A stretch of 41,036 nucleotides of DNA, taken from the NCBI GenBank assembly GCA_029004715.1, contig JAQVYX010000007.1:1-41036 (forward strand). Reading direction: 5' to 3'. Position 1 is the first letter of the stretch, and every line of letters starts with the position of its first letter. The translations under genes and the position numbers were made by a program. The notes beneath the pieces are model-generated. The model was not told the origin of the DNA, did not search any database, and worked only from the letters and a program-made list of their open reading frames with translations. Positions 25,963 to 35,270 of the stretch are shown here, one piece after another. Source of the DNA: Acidaminococcaceae bacterium (GTDB taxonomy: Bacteria > Bacillota > Negativicutes > Acidaminococcales > Acidaminococcaceae).

Positions 25963-27438
25963 ATGCTAGAAAAAATAAACCTAAAACGAAAAATGTCTAA
26001 GAAGGACTATGAAAAGGAATTTGATGATTTAGCTGCCAAAGTTGGTGCTTTGCAAAGAGCACTTCGAGATGCCCAAATTCCTGTAATTATTGTTTTTGAA
26101 GGCTTTAGAGGAACTTTGCGGGGGGAATTAATTAACAAGCTTTTATCTGTTATGGACCCCCGGGGTTTCAGAGTATACTCAGCATCAAAAACTACAGAAG
26201 GACAAAAAACTCAACCATTCTTTACTGCTTTTTGGCAGCAATTACCTGCTAAAGGTGCTATTAGTTTGTATCATAGAGCATGGTACTTTTTGAAGAATGA
26301 ACATGATGTGGGTGACCCTGATGAAGCGTCTTCTTGGTATGAAATAGAGCACGAGCAGATTAATACTTTTGAAAGGGAATTAACTGAAGAAGGCTACACG
26401 ATTGTTAAACTATTTGCTCATATTTCCGAAAAAAAGCAAGAAAAAAATTCTAAAAAAATAGATAAAATATATGGTAATGGCTGGGGCAATTTAGCACCTG
26501 GTGGTGTGGAAGGTATTGACTACAAGGCTTATTATAAAGTTTACGAAAAAATGTTAGAAGCTACAGATACTGTTGAGGCACCTTGGCATATTGTTCCTTT
26601 AGAGGATATGCGTGTAGGTGTTATAGCAGCTTTTAATATAGTTATTGATACTTTTGAACGGGCTTTGCAAAAGAAAAAGCAAAAAAAAGCAGGAACTATT
26701 TATTTTAAAAAAGATTCTGCTGTTCCTAATATTTTGTCTACCTTTGATTTAACGAAGGCTATCAGCAAACAAGATTACCTAGTTAAGCTAAAAGAATATC
26801 AGAAAAAGCTGGAAAGTTTGCAGTATGAATTATATAAGAAAAAAATCAGTACTATTATTGGCTTTGAAGGATGGGATGCCGGTGGCAAAGGCGGAGTTAT
26901 AAAACGTTTCACATCGGCTTTGGATCCTTTAGGATATGCAGTTAATCCTGTTGGTTCTCCTAATGATTGGGAGAAAAGTTTCCATTATTTATGGCGATTT
27001 TGGCAGCACATTCCCAAAGTCGGTGAAGTAGCAATTTTTGATAGGACATGGTATGGGCGTGTGTTGGTGGAACGTGTTGAACATTTTGCTACGGTAGATG
27101 AGTGGCGCCGAGCTTATCAAGAAATTAATGATATGGAAGCACAGTGGGATAAACAGGGTATTATTGTCAATAAATTTTGGCTGCAAATAGACAAAGAAGA
27201 GCAATATAAGCGTTTTGAAGCTAGAGAAAAAGATCCTAATAAAACATGGAAAATAACACCTGATGATTGGCGTAACCGCGATAAGTGGGATGCATATGTA
27301 GATGCTGTTAATGAAATGTTATATCGAACGGACACTAAAGCAGCTCCTTGGACTGTAATAGAGGCAAATAGTAAATATTACGCACGTCTGAAGGTTTTAG
27401 AAACCATGATTGCTCGCTATGAGAAAGTTTTGAAATAG
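25963..27438 (+). CDS. pap: Two-domain polyphosphate phosphotransferase (PPK2 class II, PAP)
   Basis: A 491-residue protein of two tandem PPK2 domains. The C-terminal domain (about 265-490) has an intact Walker A, GFEGWDAGGKGG, and the lid/Walker B region IFDRTWYGRVLVERVE. The N-terminal domain (about 15-240) carries the equivalent VFEGFRGTLRGE, where the P-loop is eroded. This asymmetry is typical of polyphosphate:AMP phosphotransferases, which make ADP from AMP and polyP. I choose ATG 25963, 8-9 nt after CAGGAGA. The gene starts 17 nt after the unknown floA-operon gene and ends at a terminator. Confidence 0.88.
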   Translation: MLEKINLKRKMSKKDYEKEFDDLAAKVGALQRALRDAQIPVIIVFEGFRGTLRGELINKLLSVMDPRGFRVYSASKTTEGQKTQPFFTAFWQQLPAKGAISLYHRAWYFLKNEHDVGDPDEASSWYEIEHEQINTFERELTEEGYTIVKLFAHISEKKQEKNSKKIDKIYGNGWGNLAPGGVEGIDYKAYYKVYEKMLEATDTVEAPWHIVPLEDMRVGVIAAFNIVIDTFERALQKKKQKKAGTIYFKKDSAVPNILSTFDLTKAISKQDYLVKLKEYQKKLESLQYELYKKKISTIIGFEGWDAGGKGGVIKRFTSALDPLGYAVNPVGSPNDWEKSFHYLWRFWQHIPKVGEVAIFDRTWYGRVLVERVEHFATVDEWRRAYQEINDMEAQWDKQGIIVNKFWLQIDKEEQYKRFEAREKDPNKTWKITPDDWRNRDKWDAYVDAVNEMLYRTDTKAAPWTVIEANSKYYARLKVLETMIARYEKVLK

Positions 27439-27443
27439 GACAC

Positions 27444-27475
27444 AAAAAAAGACGACATAGTTGTCGTCTTTTTTT
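27444..27475. terminator. Rho-independent terminator after pap
   Basis: AAAAAAAGACGACA (27444-27457) pairs with TGTCGTCTTTTTTT (27462-27475), loop TAGT. Confidence 0.92.
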
Positions 27476-27523
27476 GTTGTATGTACTATAATATATAAAT
27501 AGGCAGTTTGTTAGGAGGCTTTT

Positions 27524-28327
27524 ATGTCAGATTTTGTTTTAAAACTAGAAAATGGTATCTGGTATGGGGTATTTCCTCGACTGGAAGTCTTGAATATAGT
27601 ACATGGTTTTACTTGTAGGTTGCACGGACAAAGTGATTTAGTTGCAAGCGAATTAAATATGGCGCTGCATGTAGGAGACAACGTCCAAAAAGTAATAGCT
27701 AATCGTAAAAAAGTAGCTATGGCATTAGGCTTTGATTTAAATAAAGTGACCACTTGTGCACAGGTTCATGGTAATAATATCGCTCTTGTAACTAAGAAAA
27801 ATGTAGGGAGCGGTGCGACGGATTACGCTCAAACTATTGGCTCTGTCGATGGACTAGTTACAAATTTAAAGCAAGTACCACTGATGCTTTTTTTTGCTGA
27901 CTGCGTTCCTTTAATTTTAGCAGACCAGCAGGGAGATACAATTGCTGTAATACATGCCGGTTGGCGTGGTTCTCTTGGGAATATAGCAGCCAAAGCGGTG
28001 GAAGTTATGATAAATAACTACGGCGTACAAGTAGAACATATTGTAGCTGCTATTGGTCCGTCTATCGGCCCTTGTTGTTATGAAGTAGATAAAAGTGTAT
28101 GGGATGCGGCAACTAGGTATCATGACTGTTTTGTGCCTACTACGCCAGGACATTGGCTCTTCAATTTGTGGCAAATAAATCGCAAACAGTTGGAAGCAAA
28201 GGGCATTTTAGCAGGTAATATTATGTGTGCTAATGTTTGTACTTTTACTAATAAAGAATTGTATTTTTCTTATCGAGCCGAAAACGGCAAAACAGGGCGT
28301 TTGGCAGCGATTGCTTACAAAAAATAA
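27524..28327 (+). CDS. pgeF: Peptidoglycan editing factor PgeF (multicopper polyphenol oxidase/laccase-domain family)
   Basis: A 267-residue YfiH/YlmD-type protein. Zinc-site motifs are visible: QVHGNNIALV (His), FADCVPLILAD (Cys) and VIHAGWRG (His), with GPSIGPCCYEVD near residue 182. The family has been linked to removing wrong amino acids from peptidoglycan precursors and to purine nucleoside phosphorylase activity. GGAGG precedes the ATG. It opens the cluster pgeF-yggS-sepF-proC-ylmH. A TATAAT (27487-27492) lies 31 nt upstream but has no good -35. Confidence 0.92.
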   Translation: MSDFVLKLENGIWYGVFPRLEVLNIVHGFTCRLHGQSDLVASELNMALHVGDNVQKVIANRKKVAMALGFDLNKVTTCAQVHGNNIALVTKKNVGSGATDYAQTIGSVDGLVTNLKQVPLMLFFADCVPLILADQQGDTIAVIHAGWRGSLGNIAAKAVEVMINNYGVQVEHIVAAIGPSIGPCCYEVDKSVWDAATRYHDCFVPTTPGHWLFNLWQINRKQLEAKGILAGNIMCANVCTFTNKELYFSYRAENGKTGRLAAIAYKK

Positions 28328-28378
28328 AAAGGTATATTTTGCTAAAAGGGCGAATGTATGTGTTGAGGAGGCTTTACT

Positions 28379-29080
28379 ATGTTAGAGGATAATATTAATA
28401 TTGTACGTGCTAAAATTAATAAAGCACTTGCACAGCGAAAAACAAAAAAACTTACAGGTGATAAGGTAACTATTGTAGCCGTTACTAAAAATCATCCTGT
28501 TCAGGTAGTTACCGAAGCCTTGGAAGCTGGCTTACAAAATATAGGTGAAAATCGTGTCCAAGAAGCTAAGGGCAAGCGTGAGTTGCTTCCAAACGGCGGG
28601 ATTTGGCATTTAATTGGACACTTACAAACAAATAAAACAAAACAGGCTGTAGAGTTATTTGATATTATAGAATCAGTTGACAGTGAAAAAGTACTTACTG
28701 CAATTAATAAAGAAGCTGGTAAAATAGGCAAGGTTCAAGATATTTTATTACAGGTAAATGTTGCTCGCGAAGAACAAAAGAGCGGTTTTTTGCAAGAAGA
28801 GTTTGTTGCTTTATTGCCCAAACTGCATGTTTTTGATAAAGTGCGTGTTAGAGGTTTAATGGTGATTGCGCAAGCAACAGATAATCCAGAAGAAACAAAG
28901 CCTGTTTTTGCAGATGGGTATGAGAATTTTTTGCTTTTGCAAAACCAGGTTGGTGCTGGTTATTGTGACATTCTCTCTATGGGTATGACTCACGACTATT
29001 GGGTTGCTGTGGAAGAAGGAGCAAATTCTATTCGTTTGGGAACAGCGTTATTTGGACTTAGGGACTATTCTATTAAATAA
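28379..29080 (+). CDS. yggS: YggS/YlmE-family PLP homeostasis protein
   Basis: A 233-residue PLP-binding protein with an alanine-racemase-like barrel. The PLP lysine is in VAVTKNHPVQVV (about residue 38). Family motifs are GENRVQEA, WHLIGHLQTNK and SMGMTHDYWVAVEEGANSIRLGTALFG. The protein controls free PLP and amino acid pools rather than being a classical enzyme. It lies upstream of sepF, as in Bacillus ylmE-ylmF. GAGGAGG is 8 nt before the ATG. Confidence 0.94.
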   Translation: MLEDNINIVRAKINKALAQRKTKKLTGDKVTIVAVTKNHPVQVVTEALEAGLQNIGENRVQEAKGKRELLPNGGIWHLIGHLQTNKTKQAVELFDIIESVDSEKVLTAINKEAGKIGKVQDILLQVNVAREEQKSGFLQEEFVALLPKLHVFDKVRVRGLMVIAQATDNPEETKPVFADGYENFLLLQNQVGAGYCDILSMGMTHDYWVAVEEGANSIRLGTALFGLRDYSIK

Positions 29081-29096
29081 AGGATTGGTGAAATTC

Positions 29097-29603
29097 ATGA
29101 AGATTATTGATAAAATTTGCGAAACTTTAGGCTTATATGGAGATGAGGAAGAAGCAGAGATAAAGCAAGAGCAGATTAAAGAAGAACCAGTGCGTCCTAT
29201 GTTTGGAACAAAAAGTTGGGAAGATAGACAAGCCAGCAGGGTACGTAAAGAACGCAAGTCGTTTTTTGCTGCTAAGCCTGTTACTGATGATGATAAATTA
29301 ATTTCTATGCCGCTGGCAAAAACTCAAGTTAAGGTTGTAGTTATAGAACCAATAAATTTTGATGATGCGCAAAAGGTAGCGGATTATTTGCGTAAAAACC
29401 AGCCGGTTGTAGTTAACTTTGAAGATACAGATAGCGATGTTATGAAACGTATTGTAGATTTTGTGAGCGGGACTATCTACGCGCTTAACGGCAGTATGAA
29501 AAAAATTGGCCGTAACATTATGGTTTGTGCTCCTCAAAATGTAGATATTGATGCAGGGAACACAGCTTATGGAGACAGGAGTGATTCACCATGGAAAAAC
29601 TAA
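29097..29603 (+). CDS. sepF: Cell division protein SepF
   Basis: A 168-residue FtsZ-binding division protein. It has the N-terminal amphipathic membrane-targeting helix MKIIDKICETLGLYG, an acidic variable linker (about 16-80) and the C-terminal SepF core (about 85-165) with VVVIEPINFDDAQKVADYL and FVSGTIYALNGSMKKIGRNI. ATG 29097 is the proper start, since it exposes the amphipathic helix; GGATTGGTG is the ribosome-binding site. It overlaps proC by 13 nt. SepF tethers and shapes the Z-ring where FtsA-type anchors are supplemented or absent. Confidence 0.94.
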   Translation: MKIIDKICETLGLYGDEEEAEIKQEQIKEEPVRPMFGTKSWEDRQASRVRKERKSFFAAKPVTDDDKLISMPLAKTQVKVVVIEPINFDDAQKVADYLRKNQPVVVNFEDTDSDVMKRIVDFVSGTIYALNGSMKKIGRNIMVCAPQNVDIDAGNTAYGDRSDSPWKN

Positions 29604-30415
29604 AAAATATTGGAAATGTTACTTTTATTGGCTGTGGTTCCATGGGAGAAGCAATTTTAAAAGGTATTTTGGGTGCAAAGATGACCAAAGCCGAAGAAAT
29701 TAGCGTAAGTTTACCGACGAAATCTAGACGGGATTATCTAGCTAAAGAATATGGTGTGAAAACTTTTTCTGAAAATACCGAAGCAGTAATTAATGCTGAT
29801 GTGGTTATTTTGGCTATTAAACCACAAATGTTTACCAATGCTATTACTGCGGAAGTTGTCGCCGCTATTCCTGAAAATGCTATAGTGGTATCTATTATGG
29901 GCTCCGTGGATTTAGTTAAATTACATGGAATAATACCCAAACAGGTTATTATTCGTGTTATGCCCAATACGCCATTGGCAGTAGGGGCAGGAATGACGGC
30001 AATTGCGCCTGATGATATTGCTACGCGTAGCAATATTGAGACGGTTAAGGCTATTTTTTGCTCGTGTGGAGAGGTTGTGGAAGCACAAGAGTCTTCTATG
30101 GAAGCAATTACAGCTATTAGTGGTTGTGGACCAGGGTATGTATTTATGCTTATTGATGCTTTAGCGGATGCAGGTGTTAATGCAGGCTTAACAAGAGCTT
30201 TGTCCATTAAGTTGGCGGCTCAAACTTTTGCTGGGGCCGGTAAGATGGCTGTTGAAACTGGTCTTCATCCTGCTCAATTACGTGATCAGGTAACATCACC
30301 GGGTGGCACGACCATTGCCGGTATTCACGCTTTGGAATTACATGGCGTACGTGGAGCTATGTATGATGCAGTTAATGCTGTTTTAGTACGCAGCGAGAAA
30401 CTAAAGGGTAAGTAA
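29591..30415 (+). CDS. proC: Pyrroline-5-carboxylate reductase
   Basis: A 274-residue NADPH-dependent enzyme catalysing the last step of proline synthesis. The Rossmann motif is VTFIGCGSMGEAILKGIL (about 10-26). The C-terminal dimer/active-site region includes ISGCGPGYVFMLIDALADAGVNAGL and DQVTSPGGTTIAGIHALE. The start ATG lies within the last codons of sepF, so translation is likely coupled. Its presence inside the division cluster is a recurrent Firmicute arrangement. Confidence 0.96.
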   Translation: MEKLKNIGNVTFIGCGSMGEAILKGILGAKMTKAEEISVSLPTKSRRDYLAKEYGVKTFSENTEAVINADVVILAIKPQMFTNAITAEVVAAIPENAIVVSIMGSVDLVKLHGIIPKQVIIRVMPNTPLAVGAGMTAIAPDDIATRSNIETVKAIFCSCGEVVEAQESSMEAITAISGCGPGYVFMLIDALADAGVNAGLTRALSIKLAAQTFAGAGKMAVETGLHPAQLRDQVTSPGGTTIAGIHALELHGVRGAMYDAVNAVLVRSEKLKGK

Positions 30416-30416
30416 T

Positions 30417-31202
30417 ATGGCAGATAGAGAAAAAATATTAAGATATTTCAAAGCTAGTGGTGATGAGAATTTAGCAGCTAAACTTTTAGATTTATGTGAA
30501 GGTGCTAACAAAAGCAGGAAGTATAAACTTAGTGATTTTTTGGACCCTCATAGCCTTAATGTAGCAGAAATAATTGCGGCTAATTTTGAACGTATTAAGG
30601 TAGAAACAAGCGGAGGTTTCAAAAATTCGGAACGAGCCAAGGCAGCTTTTGTTTCTGAAGATTTTTATGGTAATCCGGATTATGCCATTGATGCCTATAA
30701 AGTGGAATGGGATAAACGTTATTACACTTTAGGACATCAGGATATTCTAGGTGCCTTTATGGGCTTAGGCTGTAAGAGAGAGATTTTGGGGGATATAATT
30801 TTTATTCCTGAAGGCGCACAGTTTGTAGCGGATAGAAGTTTTAATGCGTATATTGTTTCCAACCTCACACAGATTGGAGCAGCACCGGTACAGCTGGTAA
30901 ATATTCCTCTTACTGATTTGCAGGAAAAGGAAGAACAGGTGAAAATAATAAGTGCTACCGTGGCAGCTCTTAGACTAGATGCTGTGGCAGCAGCAGGTTA
31001 TGGTGCTTCGCGTTCACGTATGGCGGATGAAATAAAAGGGCAGAATGTTAAAGTTAACTGGAAAGAGGCAAAGAACGCAGCCCAAACAGTTGGTGAAGGT
31101 GACATTATTTCTTACCGTGGACGTGGCCGTGTGGAGCTTTTAGAAGTTCGCGGTACTACTAAAAAGGGAAGAACAAGCATTACACTAAAACGCTACATTT
31201 AA
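30417..31202 (+). CDS. ylmH: YlmH-type S4-domain RNA-binding protein
   Basis: A 261-residue protein. The N-terminal YlmH/RNA-binding-like domain (about 1-165) includes FLDPHSLNVAEIIAANF and DILGAFMGLGCKREILGDI. The C-terminal S4 domain (about 185-260) has SRSRMADEIKGQNVKVNWKEAK. YlmH proteins act at the ribosome on obstructed or stalled nascent chains and tRNA in Bacillus. The ATG is 1 nt after the proC stop. A divIVA gene often follows ylmH in Firmicutes but not here. Confidence 0.9.
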   Translation: MADREKILRYFKASGDENLAAKLLDLCEGANKSRKYKLSDFLDPHSLNVAEIIAANFERIKVETSGGFKNSERAKAAFVSEDFYGNPDYAIDAYKVEWDKRYYTLGHQDILGAFMGLGCKREILGDIIFIPEGAQFVADRSFNAYIVSNLTQIGAAPVQLVNIPLTDLQEKEEQVKIISATVAALRLDAVAAAGYGASRSRMADEIKGQNVKVNWKEAKNAAQTVGEGDIISYRGRGRVELLEVRGTTKKGRTSITLKRYI

Positions 31203-31220
31203 TTTTTCAGGGGAGGTTCT

Positions 31221-31883
31221 ATGATTATTTTGGTGCGGCACGGGGAAGCTACTCATCATACTGAGCATTTAACCGGAGGATGGACGGACTCGGTACTAAC
31301 TGCTTACGGCAAACAGCAAATAAAAATAGTTGCGAAAATGTTAGCCAAAGATTTTGCCAAACATCCTAAGCCTATTGTTTTTACCAGTGATTTGCAAAGA
31401 GCATCTGCTTCGGCTCGCATAATTTGCAAAGCATTGGGTGACGTACCTATGATTATAAAAAATTCTTTGCGCGAAAAAAACAATGGTAAAGCTGCCGGAC
31501 TAACTGAAGAAGAAGCTCGTAAATATTATCGCAAACCTATATCGGAAAAAGAATTAGATCATGCCAACTATGAGGGGGGTGAGACTCGTAGAGAGTTTTA
31601 CAATCGAACAGTAAAGGGATTTGAGGATCTAGTTAACACCGATGAAAACATTATTATTGTGGCACACAAGGGCACACTACAAAACATAGTTTTTTCTTGG
31701 TTGGGCATGGATATTGATGAGGTAAATGAGAAAAATTTTTCTTTGGACGTAAGACCTGCTTCCATTAGTGTTTTAGGCATAAATAAGTGGCAAGAACATG
31801 CTATATTTTTGCTTAATGATACATCTTATTTGCAAAAAGATAGTACACTTGGACTTTTCAACTATAAATTTTCTTGGCGTTGA
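31221..31883 (+). CDS. Histidine phosphatase (phosphoglycerate mutase-like) family protein
   Basis: A 220-residue branch-1 histidine phosphatase. The catalytic histidine motif is LVRHGEATHHTEHLTGGWTD at the N-terminus, the acid is in the SLREKNNGKAAGLTEEEA region, and the second histidine is in IIVAHKGTLQNIV. Substrate is not evident: relatives include phosphoglycerate mutases, alpha-ribazole phosphatase and general phosphatases. GGGGAGG lies 4 nt before the ATG. Its stop codon overlaps the -35 box of the ileS promoter. Confidence 0.87.
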   Translation: MIILVRHGEATHHTEHLTGGWTDSVLTAYGKQQIKIVAKMLAKDFAKHPKPIVFTSDLQRASASARIICKALGDVPMIIKNSLREKNNGKAAGLTEEEARKYYRKPISEKELDHANYEGGETRREFYNRTVKGFEDLVNTDENIIIVAHKGTLQNIVFSWLGMDIDEVNEKNFSLDVRPASISVLGINKWQEHAIFLLNDTSYLQKDSTLGLFNYKFSWR

Positions 31884-31909
31884 CACTTATAAGCATATTA
31901 TTGTATAAT
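31880..31909 (+). promoter_or_regulatory. Consensus promoter of the ileS T-box transcript
   Basis: TTGACA (31880-31885), 18-nt spacer, TATAAT (31904-31909). The -35 box overlaps the last codons of the phosphatase gene. Confidence 0.87.
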
Positions 31910-31924
31910 TACAATGTTTTTAAT

Positions 31925-32172
31925 AATGAATAAAGCGATGATAGAGACAGTACTTTGTCAGAGGCCTGAAGAGCGAAGCGGAGACGGTGTGAGTCCGCGA
32001 GGAATTTAGCAAAGAAAAATCACTCTAGAGCTGCTTGCCTGAAATAATAGTAGGACAAGCCGTGTAATGAACGTTAAAGCATTTTTGAGTGGCATCATTA
32101 GGTGTCATTAGGGTGGTACCACGGGTTATTTAGTCTCGTCCCTTTTGGGATAGGGGCTTTATTTTTTTTGGA
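31925..32172 (+). promoter_or_regulatory. T-box riboswitch (isoleucine-type) controlling ileS
   Basis: The T-box bulge AGGGTGGTACCACG is at 32110-32123. The competing terminator pairs AGTCTC..TCCC (from 32132) with GGGA..GGGGCT (to 32158) and ends in a T-run. The proximal stem I shows the usual AGAG-rich 5' strand. ATC at 32019-32021, on the 3' side after GAAAA, is a good isoleucine specifier and matches the downstream gene. Uncharged tRNA-Ile should promote read-through. Confidence 0.92.
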
Positions 32173-32183
32173 GGTGTAGTATT

Positions 32184-34964
32184 GTGGATTATGGTAAAAC
32201 ATTAAATTTGCCGAAAACCGAATTCCCTATGCGAGCAGGGTTGCCGGAAAGAGAACCAGGAGTTTTAGATTTCTGGGAAGAAAACAAAATTTATGAGAAA
32301 AAACAAGCTTTGCATGCAGGGAACGAAAAATTTGTTTTGCATGATGGACCGCCTTATGCTAATGGCAGGATTCATATGGGTACGGCTTTAAATAAAATTT
32401 TAAAAGATATTGTTATAAAATATAAATATGCCCAAGGATTTGACACTCCTTATGTTCCCGGTTGGGATACTCATGGTATGCCAATTGAACATGCTGCTAT
32501 AAAAAATTTAGGCTTGGATCGTCATGCTTTAGACATTCTTGTTTTGCGCAATGAATGTCGTAACTATGCGTTAGGTTGGGTAGATCAACAACGCAAAGAT
32601 TTCAAACGCTTAGGCGTTTTAGGTGATTGGGAAAATCCTTATATTACTTTGAAGCCGGCTTATGAAGAAAGACAGATTAGAGTTTTTGGAAAAATGGCGA
32701 CAAAAGGATATATTTATAAAGGCAAAAAAGCTGTTTATTGGTGCCCTCATTGCGAGACTGCTTTGGCAGAAGCTGAAATTGAATATGGTGAGGAAAAATC
32801 TCCGGCTATTTTTGTTAAATTTCCTTTGAAAGATGACAAAGGCTTGTTGCCTGAAGCAGCGAAAGGGAAAAATGTTTTTGTAGTTATTTGGACAACGACT
32901 CCCTGGACTTTACCTGCTAATGTGGCCATTGCTTTAAATCCTGATTTTGAATATTCTTGGGTAGAATCAGAAGGCGAAGTTTACCTGATGGCTAGTGATT
33001 TGTTAGAAGCTGTCGGTAAAGTTTGTAAACGCGAATTTACTAACGTGTTGGGAACGGTTATGGGCAAAGAGCTAGAATTTGCCGTAGCGCGTCATCCATT
33101 TATGGAACGTGATTCTTTAGTTGTATTAGCGGATTATGTTACATTAGATGCAGGTAGTGGTTGTGTACATACGGCTCCAGGACATGGGCAAGAGGATTTC
33201 GAAACCGGGTTGCGTTACAAATTACCAATTATTTCACCTGTAGATGCTTCCGGTAAATTAACAGAAGAGGCCGGTCCTTTATTTGCCGGTATGAATGTCT
33301 TTGATGCTAATATCCCAGTGTTAAAACATTTAGCATCAATTAATGCACTTTTGGGTAAGGAAAATATTCGTCACCAATATGCTCATTGTTGGCGCTGCAA
33401 GGAACCAATTATTTATCGTGCTACTGAGCAATGGTTTGCATCTGTAGATGGTTTTAGAGAAGCTGCTTTGAATGCTATAGCTAATGAAGTTAAATGGATT
33501 CCTGCTTGGGGTGAGTCTCGTATTCACAATATGGTTGCTGATCGTCGTGATTGGTGCATTTCCCGCCAACGTGTTTGGGGCGTACCTATTCCAATTTTTT
33601 ATTGTGAAGACTGTAATGAACCTTTGATCAATGATGAGACTATTGATGCTGTAGCAACCTTGTTTGGTAAGGAAGGTTCTGACGCTTGGTGGTCACATAC
33701 GGCAGAAGAAATTTTACCGGAAGGAACAAAATGCCCTAAATGCGGACATACACATTTTCGGAAAGAAACGGACATCATGGATGTTTGGTTTGACAGTGGT
33801 TCTTCCCACGAAGCTGTATTAAAAGAACGTCCGGAGTTGAAATGGCCCGCAGATATGTATCTAGAAGGCAGTGACCAACATCGCGGTTGGTTCCAATCTT
33901 CTTTGCTCACGTCTATTGCTTGTACAGGAAAAGCTCCTTACAAATCTGTTTTGACTCATGGTTATGTAGTAGATGGAGAAGGCAAGAAAATGTCTAAGTC
34001 AGTGGGCAATACTGTAGCTCCTGACGATGTTATTAAACAATATGGTGCTGACGTTGTGCGTTTGTGGGCGGCATCATCTGATTATAAAGCAGACGTAAGA
34101 ATTTCTAAGGAAATTTTGAAACAGCTTTCTGAAGTTTATCGCAAGATACGTAATACCATTCGCTATATTTTGGGTAATACCAGCGACTTTGATTATGCTA
34201 CAGAAAAAGTTGCTTTTGCAGATATGGAAGAACTTGATCGTTGGGCTTTAATGCATACGCAACTTTTGAAAAAAGAAGTTAAGGCGGCTTATGAGGCTTA
34301 TGATTTCTATATTTTGTATCATGCTATTCACAATTTCTGCACTGTAGAAATGAGTGCTTTTTATCTAGATATTATTAAAGACAGACTGTATGCTTCTAAG
34401 GCTGATGCCAAGGAAAGACGTAGTGCTCAGACTGCTATGTATGAAATAATGAATGATTTGATTGTTATGCTAATGCCTGTACTTAGTTTTACAATGGAAG
34501 AAGTTTATCAGTTTATGACGAAGCCAGCTAATGCTCCTGAGAGTGTACAAATGCTCCCTTGGCCTAGTATGCATGAAGAATATATTGATGAAGCGTTGGA
34601 AACTAAATGGGATGAATTCATTGAAATCCGTGGCGAAATAACTAAGATTTTAGAAAATGCTCGTCGTGCTAAAACAATTGGACATTCTTTGGATGCCAAA
34701 GTGGAATTGCATGCAACTGATGAAGCTTTGCGTATCCTAAAAACTGTGGAAAAAGATTTAGCTAACCTACTTATTGTTTCTCAAGCTAGCGTTGTTGCCG
34801 GGTTAGAAGGCGGGACCGAGGCTACAGGACGTGAAGACCTAATGGTAACGGTAAAGGCCGCAGAAGGTAAAAAATGTGAAAGATGCTGGATTTATAGTGA
34901 TAGCGTAGGAGAAGATGCAGAACATCCAACCCTTTGCCATCGTTGTGTAGAAGTTCTTAAATAA
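32184..34964 (+). CDS. ileS: Isoleucyl-tRNA synthetase
   Basis: A 926-residue class I aminoacyl-tRNA synthetase of bacterial type 1. The HIGH motif is in [12 protein letters not shown] (about residue 57), the editing CP1 domain spans roughly 190-390 with [16 protein letters not shown], and KMSKS is in [12 protein letters not shown]. The C-terminal zinc finger is [24 protein letters not shown]. The start is GTG behind GGAGGTG. It is a single-gene transcript under its own T-box and ends at a strong terminator. Confidence 0.97.
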   Translation: MDYGKTLNLPKTEFPMRAGLPEREPGVLDFWEENKIYEKKQALHAGNEKFVLHDGPPYANGRIHMGTALNKILKDIVIKYKYAQGFDTPYVPGWDTHGMPIEHAAIKNLGLDRHALDILVLRNECRNYALGWVDQQRKDFKRLGVLGDWENPYITLKPAYEERQIRVFGKMATKGYIYKGKKAVYWCPHCETALAEAEIEYGEEKSPAIFVKFPLKDDKGLLPEAAKGKNVFVVIWTTTPWTLPANVAIALNPDFEYSWVESEGEVYLMASDLLEAVGKVCKREFTNVLGTVMGKELEFAVARHPFMERDSLVVLADYVTLDAGSGCVHTAPGHGQEDFETGLRYKLPIISPVDASGKLTEEAGPLFAGMNVFDANIPVLKHLASINALLGKENIRHQYAHCWRCKEPIIYRATEQWFASVDGFREAALNAIANEVKWIPAWGESRIHNMVADRRDWCISRQRVWGVPIPIFYCEDCNEPLINDETIDAVATLFGKEGSDAWWSHTAEEILPEGTKCPKCGHTHFRKETDIMDVWFDSGSSHEAVLKERPELKWPADMYLEGSDQHRGWFQSSLLTSIACTGKAPYKSVLTHGYVVDGEGKKMSKSVGNTVAPDDVIKQYGADVVRLWAASSDYKADVRISKEILKQLSEVYRKIRNTIRYILGNTSDFDYATEKVAFADMEELDRWALMHTQLLKKEVKAAYEAYDFYILYHAIHNFCTVEMSAFYLDIIKDRLYASKADAKERRSAQTAMYEIMNDLIVMLMPVLSFTMEEVYQFMTKPANAPESVQMLPWPSMHEEYIDEALETKWDEFIEIRGEITKILENARRAKTIGHSLDAKVELHATDEALRILKTVEKDLANLLIVSQASVVAGLEGGTEATGREDLMVTVKAAEGKKCERCWIYSDSVGEDAEHPTLCHRCVEVLK

Positions 34965-34967
34965 AGT

Positions 34968-35016
34968 AAAACCGCTGTGCACTTATGAATGAAGTGAAGT
35001 GCACAGTGGTTTTTTG
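34968..35016 (+). terminator. Terminator after ileS
   Basis: AACCGCTGTGCACTT (34970-34984) pairs with AAGTGCACAGTGGTT (34997-35011) with one G-U, followed by a T-run. Confidence 0.9.
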
Positions 35017-35074
35017 TCGACATTTTAAAGGAACTTTGTTAGAATATACATAGAATGAATAAGGAGGGTATTCC

Positions 35075-35239
35075 ATGTTATCAATAGGTACAATAGTTTC
35101 TCTTGGTTTTGCTTATTATGTATATCAAGATGCAAAAAAACGTGGATTAGATGATGGTGCTTTATGGGCCGTCGCAACATTCCTTGCTTGGATTGTAGTG
35201 TTACCGATTTACTATTTTAAAATTATGAGAAAAAAATAA
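35075..35239 (+). CDS. Small two-helix membrane protein (54 residues)
   Basis: A short gene with AAGGAGGG 6 nt before its ATG. It encodes MLSIGTIVSLGFAYYVYQDA, a charged turn KKRGLDDG, and a second hydrophobic helix ALWAVATFLAWIVVLPIYYF, ending with a KIMRKK positive tail. This is a clean two-helix hairpin. A possible promoter is TCGACA (35017-35022) with 17-nt spacer to TAGAAT (35040-35045). It ends directly at a bidirectional terminator. Similar short DAKKRG-containing membrane proteins of unknown function occur in other bacteria, in my recollection; I assign no function. Confidence 0.75.
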   Translation: MLSIGTIVSLGFAYYVYQDAKKRGLDDGALWAVATFLAWIVVLPIYYFKIMRKK

Positions 35240-35270
35240 GAAACAGCCCATTTTTTATGGGCTGTTTCTT
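35238..35270. terminator. Bidirectional terminator between two small convergent genes
   Basis: AAGAAACAGCCCAT (35238-35251) pairs with ATGGGCTGTTTCTT (35257-35270), loop TTTTT. It overlaps the stop codons of both small genes. Confidence 0.88.
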
